Part shown: positions 60,427 through 64,000 of the stretch, piece after piece
How positions within the stretch are numbered: position 1 is the stretch's first letter
Layout: each line of letters begins with the position of its first letter
Source: Sulfobacillus sp.
GTDB lineage: Bacteria > Bacillota > Sulfobacillia > Sulfobacillales > Sulfobacillaceae
NCBI GenBank assembly: GCA_027343695.1
Contig: DAHWKJ010000022.1
Coordinates: forward strand, 1 to 64,000
Length of the DNA stretch: 64,000 bases
Reading direction: 5' to 3'
Notes under the pieces: model-generated
What the model saw: the letters and a program-made list of their open reading frames with translations, nothing else
Told to the model about the DNA's origin: nothing
Database searches by the model: none
Made by a program: the position numbers and the translations under genes

Positions 60427-60525
60427 ATGGCCTTTGTCGAGACAGTTTTCTTGACCGCAGTACCACTCTTTGTGGCAGTCGTCGTAATCTTGTCAATTAC
60501 CTTATTGAAGGATTATAAATTTTAG
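60427..60525 (+). CDS. 32-residue single-helix membrane protein
   Basis: ATG 60427 with GAGAGGAGGG upstream. The product is one hydrophobic helix with a charged tail: FVETVFLTAVPLFVAVVV, then LKDYKF. The size and layout are like accessory microproteins of respiratory or transport complexes, but no family is recognised. It converges on another microprotein gene that ends four bases away. Confidence 0.55.
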   Translation: MAFVETVFLTAVPLFVAVVVILSITLLKDYKF

Positions 60526-60528
60526 TCA

Positions 60529-60636
60529 CTAGTCGTCGTCTCGCGCATGTCCGTGTTTACGCTCCCCAATTCCGACAATAATCACCAGGATGAGGGCAGC
60601 TAAGAAGATAAGGGCTGAAACTAGCGTGAAGTTCAT
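60529..60636 (-). CDS. 35-residue single-helix membrane protein
   Basis: The ATG at 60636, with AAAGGAGAG upstream, encodes MNFTLVSALIFLAALILVII and a hydrophilic end GIGERKHGHARDDD. One membrane helix with a His/Arg/Asp-rich C-terminal tail. The ribosome site and clean composition argue that it is real. Convergent with the 32-codon gene, with three bases between the stop codons. Confidence 0.6.
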   Translation of the reverse strand: MNFTLVSALIFLAALILVIIVGIGERKHGHARDDD

Positions 60637-60731
60637 GCAGAGACTCTCCTTTCGGCAGCAACACGAAGACGGCGTGTGTACGTCATTGTAGCCGAAAATA
60701 CGAGGTGTGACGAGACATAAAGGAGCCCACT

Positions 60732-60965
60732 ATGAGTTACTTAGTCTGGACATATTTGGGCTTACTGGCATCGTCAGCCAGTGGTGCATTTTTGTTTTTT
60801 GGGTTTGCGCTGTTTGGTCCACCCAAGCGACGACCCACCAATTCTGGCGCCGTGCCGCTAACACGAAAAACCTTGCCGTTCCGATGGGTTAGCCTGCATG
60901 TGATGTTGGCGACTGTTACATTGGGACTCTTCACGGTGACGGTAATAACGATCCATATCCCCTAA
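60732..60965 (+). CDS. 77-residue two-helix membrane protein
   Basis: ATG 60732 with AAAGGAG upstream. Two membrane helices (YLVWTYLGLLASSASGAFLFFGFALFG and WVSLHVMLATVTLGLFTVTVI) flank a basic loop PPKRRPTNSGAVPLTRKTLP. It shares the LHVMLA/LHLIMA-type second helix with the next gene, suggesting related partners. No family recognised. Confidence 0.65.
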   Translation: MSYLVWTYLGLLASSASGAFLFFGFALFGPPKRRPTNSGAVPLTRKTLPFRWVSLHVMLATVTLGLFTVTVITIHIP

Positions 60966-61048
60966 CACCGCGGTGGTAGTTGATAGAGGACCCAAAGCCA
61001 TCCCATTGGTCTTGAGGCTCGGTGCTCTGAAAGGAAGCGGCTTTTTTC

Positions 61049-61363
61049 ATGAAGTACTGGATCTACGTGGCTTACGGGACATATTTGGTTACTTATTTAA
61101 CGGGATTGAGCTTTTATATTCGATTCGACGCGAAAAGGCGGCCTTTGCGACGCCGCTTATTGGGACTACACCTCATCATGGCCGTATTAACCTTTATCAC
61201 ACTGACATCAGCCATGGGGATTTATGCCTTTCCTCGTGTGGCGTCAAAACCGGAGACCAGCCGTCGCTCTACCATGTGGTATGACGCACGACAGCATCGC
61301 GCGGAACTCAAACAGTATCAGACTACCCATTCCGGTAACCTGCCGTCCGGACTAGGACAATAA
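61049..61363 (+). CDS. 104-residue two-helix membrane protein
   Basis: ATG 61049 preceded by AAAGGAAG. Helix 1 YWIYVAYGTYLVTYLTGLSFYI, a basic loop RFDAKRRPLRRRL, helix 2 LGLHLIMAVLTFITLTSAMGIYAF, then a soluble tail. The LHLIMA-(x)-LT motif with His in the second helix could bind heme, but this is only suggestive. It lies 30 bases before a larger membrane protein, probably cotranscribed. Confidence 0.65.
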   Translation: MKYWIYVAYGTYLVTYLTGLSFYIRFDAKRRPLRRRLLGLHLIMAVLTFITLTSAMGIYAFPRVASKPETSRRSTMWYDARQHRAELKQYQTTHSGNLPSGLGQ

Positions 61364-61393
61364 CAGACATGAAGGCAGATGGGGAGATGTTTT

Positions 61394-62173
61394 ATGAATA
61401 AACCGTGGACAGACTCTTGGGAGCGTTCATCGACTTATTGGCGTGCTGCCTGGAAAAATAATTGGCTCGTCCCCATGGGATTTGCGACGTTGGCGGTGAC
61501 TTTGTGGTCCGTGGTGAATCCTGCCGTCGTTCCGTTTTTGTTTTTTCGGATCCAACCGATAAACGATCCGATAATCGGGTTCGCATTTGAACACAATCTG
61601 ACGGCATTGACGGCATCCTGGGGACGTATCCTCATCAGTAGTGCCGTGCTCATGGCTCTTGGGATCGGGATCAGCCGACGTATTGTGGGGAGTTCTCTTA
61701 AGACTCGGTCCCGCGTAGTGGGAAGCATTATGGCCGGGGTCTTGCTCATGGTGTCGTGGGGTACGTTAGCGATCATGGGGGTGCCGATTTTCCCCGGGAA
61801 TGGGCATTCGGGACTGAATATTGGGGTCAGTAGTGCGTTGGCCATAGTCGTCTTGCCTACGGTGTTTTGGTGGTGGCCGTGGCGTCTCGGGCATCATGGG
61901 GGCTCGGTCATCGAATTTATGGGATGGTTAGGCACAGCGCTCCTAGAAAAGCTTCTGATGGCATGGGCTTGGCTACTGGGAATTGTCGTCGCAGAGATGT
62001 TGGCCGCGGGAGTGGCCTGGACCACCTTTTCCCCGTTGATCGGCATGATTGTGCTTTCAGCGGTATCGATAGGGTTGTGCGGCTTTATGTGGAAGGCAGC
62101 CCACTACTACGTTTTGGGATCGCTAGACGAAAAGCGAACGACGCCACAGGGTGATGTACCGGCCCTTGATTAA
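61394..62173 (+). CDS. multi-pass membrane protein
   Basis: 259 residues with about six helices (NWLVPMGFATLAVTLWSVVNPAVVPFLFF; ILISSAVLMALGIGIS; VVGSIMAGVLLMVSWGTLAIMGV; ALAIVVLPTVFWWWPW; MAWAWLLGIVVAEMLAAGVAW; MIVLSAVSIGLCGFMWKAAHYYVLG). The ATG at 61394 follows GGGGAGA. No family recognised. It precedes the cupredoxin and oxidase genes on the same strand, so membership of the same respiratory unit is likely. Confidence 0.65.
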   Translation: MNKPWTDSWERSSTYWRAAWKNNWLVPMGFATLAVTLWSVVNPAVVPFLFFRIQPINDPIIGFAFEHNLTALTASWGRILISSAVLMALGIGISRRIVGSSLKTRSRVVGSIMAGVLLMVSWGTLAIMGVPIFPGNGHSGLNIGVSSALAIVVLPTVFWWWPWRLGHHGGSVIEFMGWLGTALLEKLLMAWAWLLGIVVAEMLAAGVAWTTFSPLIGMIVLSAVSIGLCGFMWKAAHYYVLGSLDEKRTTPQGDVPALD

Positions 62174-62330
62174 CCTCGGGCGAGAAAAAAACCGGCACCA
62201 CGGGAAGGAGATTGCGAAATTGTGTCGAATTCATCGTGGTGTTATTTAAGTCTATTGCAGGCCATGACACCGAAAGGTGACATGAGGGAAAGAGTACAGC
62301 TCAAGTCTTTCGTGATAGGAGGAGGAATCG

Positions 62331-62972
62331 TTGGACGAGCAGCAGGATCTTAGCCAGGAGGAATTATCGGCATCATTGCCTAATTGGAGTCGCCGCAAAT
62401 TCATACTGGGAAGCGCGGGGATTGCGGTGGCGGGGATGGCGGCATTATGGGCGCGTACACCAATAGTGAGTGCGGCGCGTGGAGTGTTTGGGTCACCCGT
62501 GGACACGGGACTAATCCATGTCTACCAAGAGGACTTTTATTTCGTTCCAAACTACATGACATGGCAAGTAGGAAACAAGATGACCATGCGCCTACATAAT
62601 ATGAGCACCACACGTTGGCACGAGATGCAAATAGGTCGCGATGTCAGTCACGAGAACACCGTGTTTGGAACCTTGACAGCCGATGGGTTTACTGATGACT
62701 TCTGGGCGGGAGTACCGGTAACGTTTAGTAATCCCTACAAAATCGACAACTTGGTGTACAACAAGGCCATTCCAACGTTTATCGGACCCAAATCCGAGTA
62801 TAAGTTGACTACGGGGGGCGCTTTTAGTCCGACACTGAAACCCGGCGGGCATATTGACATTACGTTTGTGGTGCCTGACAAACCGGGGATTTGGCAATAC
62901 GGATGCTTTGTCCAAAATGCCGCCCATTGGCGATTTGGTATGCGAGGCACGCTTAATGTGATCAAGGCGTAG
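62331..62972 (+). CDS. Tat-exported blue-copper (cupredoxin) protein
   Basis: 213 residues from a TTG with GGAGGAGG upstream. A Tat signal, NWSRRKFILGSAGIAVAGMAAL, is at about 18-39. The mature domain has the type-1 copper ligands: His in TTRWHEMQIG (about 100), Cys in YGCFVQNAAHWRFGM, then His seven and Met five residues further on (Cx6Hx4M). This fits sulfocyanin/rusticyanin-like or oxidase-linked cupredoxins that carry electrons outside the membrane. It is directly before coxB, so it probably feeds that oxidase. Confidence 0.85.
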   Translation: MDEQQDLSQEELSASLPNWSRRKFILGSAGIAVAGMAALWARTPIVSAARGVFGSPVDTGLIHVYQEDFYFVPNYMTWQVGNKMTMRLHNMSTTRWHEMQIGRDVSHENTVFGTLTADGFTDDFWAGVPVTFSNPYKIDNLVYNKAIPTFIGPKSEYKLTTGGAFSPTLKPGGHIDITFVVPDKPGIWQYGCFVQNAAHWRFGMRGTLNVIKA

Positions 62973-63041
62973 CGGCGTCACACGATCGATCGTATAAGGG
63001 ATTATTTAGACGAAATATTCCGAGAAAGGAGGCGGTTCCTC

Positions 63042-63863
63042 ATGGGAAGCCTTGTGATGTTTGGGGTGCTTTGGGTCGTGGGTTCATTACTCGCAGAATG
63101 GGGAGCGACCGCGTGGATTGATTCAGCGCCGAACGGAGCTGGTCCGTATTTCGGTACGGCATCCAATCTGGGGATCGTTGGGGTGCATGCATTCGACTTT
63201 TTGGTTTGGGTGGCAGTGCCAATCTTTGTCTTTGTGGTGTTGATGATCCTGTTCGCTATGGTGAAATTTCGTGCGCGTCGTAGTGAGAAGGTAGCGGATG
63301 CTCCCTCTCAAGTACGTAATAACAAAGTGTTCGTCGGGACCTGGATTTTAATTAGTATCCTGTTGAACCTGCTTATTTGGTTACACCCCAACGCGAGCGG
63401 ATTAGAGCAGGTGTTTGCCGCACAACTACCGGCCAACAACCCAAAACCCGTCGTGGTAGATGTAACGGCGCGCCAGTGGGAGTGGATTTTCAGCTATCCT
63501 CAGTATCACATTACACAATCACTGAATGCGAGTGGACAGGACACCTTGTATATGCCGGTTAATCGACCGGTAAAGTTTGTTCTGCGTTCTTATGATCCAT
63601 TTCACAGTTATGCACATCAGGTTGATGTCATCCACGGATTTTGGATTCCCGCATTTGGCGTCAAGTTGGATGTGATCCCGGGTGAGACCCGCATACTGTA
63701 CCTTACCGCCAACAAGCTAATTTCCACCGAGAGTAATCCGATGGCTCGGGTGCAGTGTTCGGAAGTGTGTGGACCGGGTCACCCCTACATGGAAGCCAAC
63801 TTGCACGTCGTGACGGGCTCGCAATTTGCCGCATGGGCTAAAGCTCAGGCTGCGCATGGATAG
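63042..63863 (+). CDS. coxB: cytochrome c oxidase subunit II-type protein with CuA site
   Basis: 273 residues. Two membrane helices (about 40-75 and 105-122) precede a CuA domain. Ligands: His in VIHGFWIPAFGVKLDVIPG (about 202) and CSEVCGPGHPYM, giving Cx3Cx3Hx2M near 238-249. Aromatic WEWIFSYPQ is the electron-entry region. It has AAAGGAGG upstream and is followed by a gene whose first 13 codons are visible. It lacks a fused cytochrome c domain, which suggests an external donor such as the adjacent cupredoxin. Confidence 0.92.
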   Translation: MGSLVMFGVLWVVGSLLAEWGATAWIDSAPNGAGPYFGTASNLGIVGVHAFDFLVWVAVPIFVFVVLMILFAMVKFRARRSEKVADAPSQVRNNKVFVGTWILISILLNLLIWLHPNASGLEQVFAAQLPANNPKPVVVDVTARQWEWIFSYPQYHITQSLNASGQDTLYMPVNRPVKFVLRSYDPFHSYAHQVDVIHGFWIPAFGVKLDVIPGETRILYLTANKLISTESNPMARVQCSEVCGPGHPYMEANLHVVTGSQFAAWAKAQAAHG

Positions 63864-63960
63864 TGAGAACGATGATTCGCGTCTCTGATCGGCAGTTCGG
63901 AGCGCTACAGTGCGAATGCGTTTGCATCCAAAAATAGGTGTTTCAAAGGAGGTTACAGTC

Positions 63961-64000
63961 ATGGCACAACCCTTAACCAAAGACGGGATGACACCAAAAC
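63961..64000 (+). CDS. start of the next gene, probably oxidase subunit I (cut by window end)
   Basis: ATG 63961 with AAAGGAGG upstream opens MAQPLTKDGMTPK before the window ends. The product cannot be identified from 13 residues; the position after coxB makes subunit I most likely. Confidence 0.4.
   Translation, partial: MAQPLTKDGMTPK

Noticed and set aside
62237-62365. Short GTG-started frame upstream of the cupredoxin
   Set aside because: Ribosome site too far, ordinary composition, and it overlaps the strong ribosome site and start of the cupredoxin gene.
1-64000. tRNA, rRNA, CRISPR array or insertion sequence
   Set aside because: No T-loop/acceptor pattern, no rRNA core sequence, no regularly spaced direct repeats and no transposase or terminal inverted repeats were found by eye.

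Overview
The window is a stretch of chromosome from a spore-forming, acidophilic, metal- or sulfur-oxidising Firmicute, most likely Sulfobacillus or a close relative. Spore genes (a gerA/gerC pair, spoIIP, yqfC, yqfD) sit in the classical Firmicute gene order around rpsT, lepA, hrcA, dnaJ, rpsU, phoH, ybeY, era, glyQS, dnaG and sigA. The right end carries a Tat-exported blue-copper protein beside cytochrome oxidase subunits and many small membrane proteins, as in iron/sulfur-oxidising aerobes. The genus is inferred from this mix. No rRNA or tRNA gene was seen.

Layout. 1-2494 (minus): spore germination receptor genes gerC (cut by the window edge) and gerA. 2588-5640: holA, rpsT, a small membrane protein and spoIIP. 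5743-10175: an accessory block inserted in the core order, with a 42-codon small ORF coupled to a divergent guanylate kinase, a phenylacetate-CoA ligase/EthD/enoyl-CoA hydratase operon, fdhD and a DUF4383 protein. 10484-18872: lepA-hemW, then a CIRCE-controlled hrcA-grpE-dnaJ-prmA-rsmE run that has no dnaK, then rpsU and yqeY. 19899-21963 (minus): a coupled three-gene set of a short MqnC-like radical SAM enzyme, an unknown partner and a tandem rhodanese without cysteines; it interrupts the conserved cluster. 22185-40757: yqfC-yqfD-phoH-pgpH-ybeY-dgkA-corC-cdd-era-recO-glyQ-glyS-ppsR/pdrp-ppdK, a terminator, then dnaG-sigA.

40970-59000 is mosaic: asnB, a DUF2508 protein, hemerythrin, a membrane-anchored beta-lactamase-like protein with an internal duplication, an ABC-F gene behind a leader peptide and attenuator, DsrE, TPR, DarA-type c-di-AMP receptor, folE, a decayed gene, a methyltransferase, a DUF190-CrcB-CrcB fluoride operon, a lipid kinase, an unknown protein, a globin-coupled diguanylate cyclase, an ECF sigma factor with a membrane partner, and topB.

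59161-64000 looks like a respiratory region: several multi-pass and tiny membrane proteins, a Tat-exported cupredoxin, cytochrome oxidase subunit II and the first codons of a following gene, probably subunit I. Genes are tightly packed and many overlap by ATGA, GTGA or TAATG, so translational coupling is widespread. Second-messenger functions recur: c-di-AMP (pgpH, darA) and c-di-GMP (globin-GGDEF).
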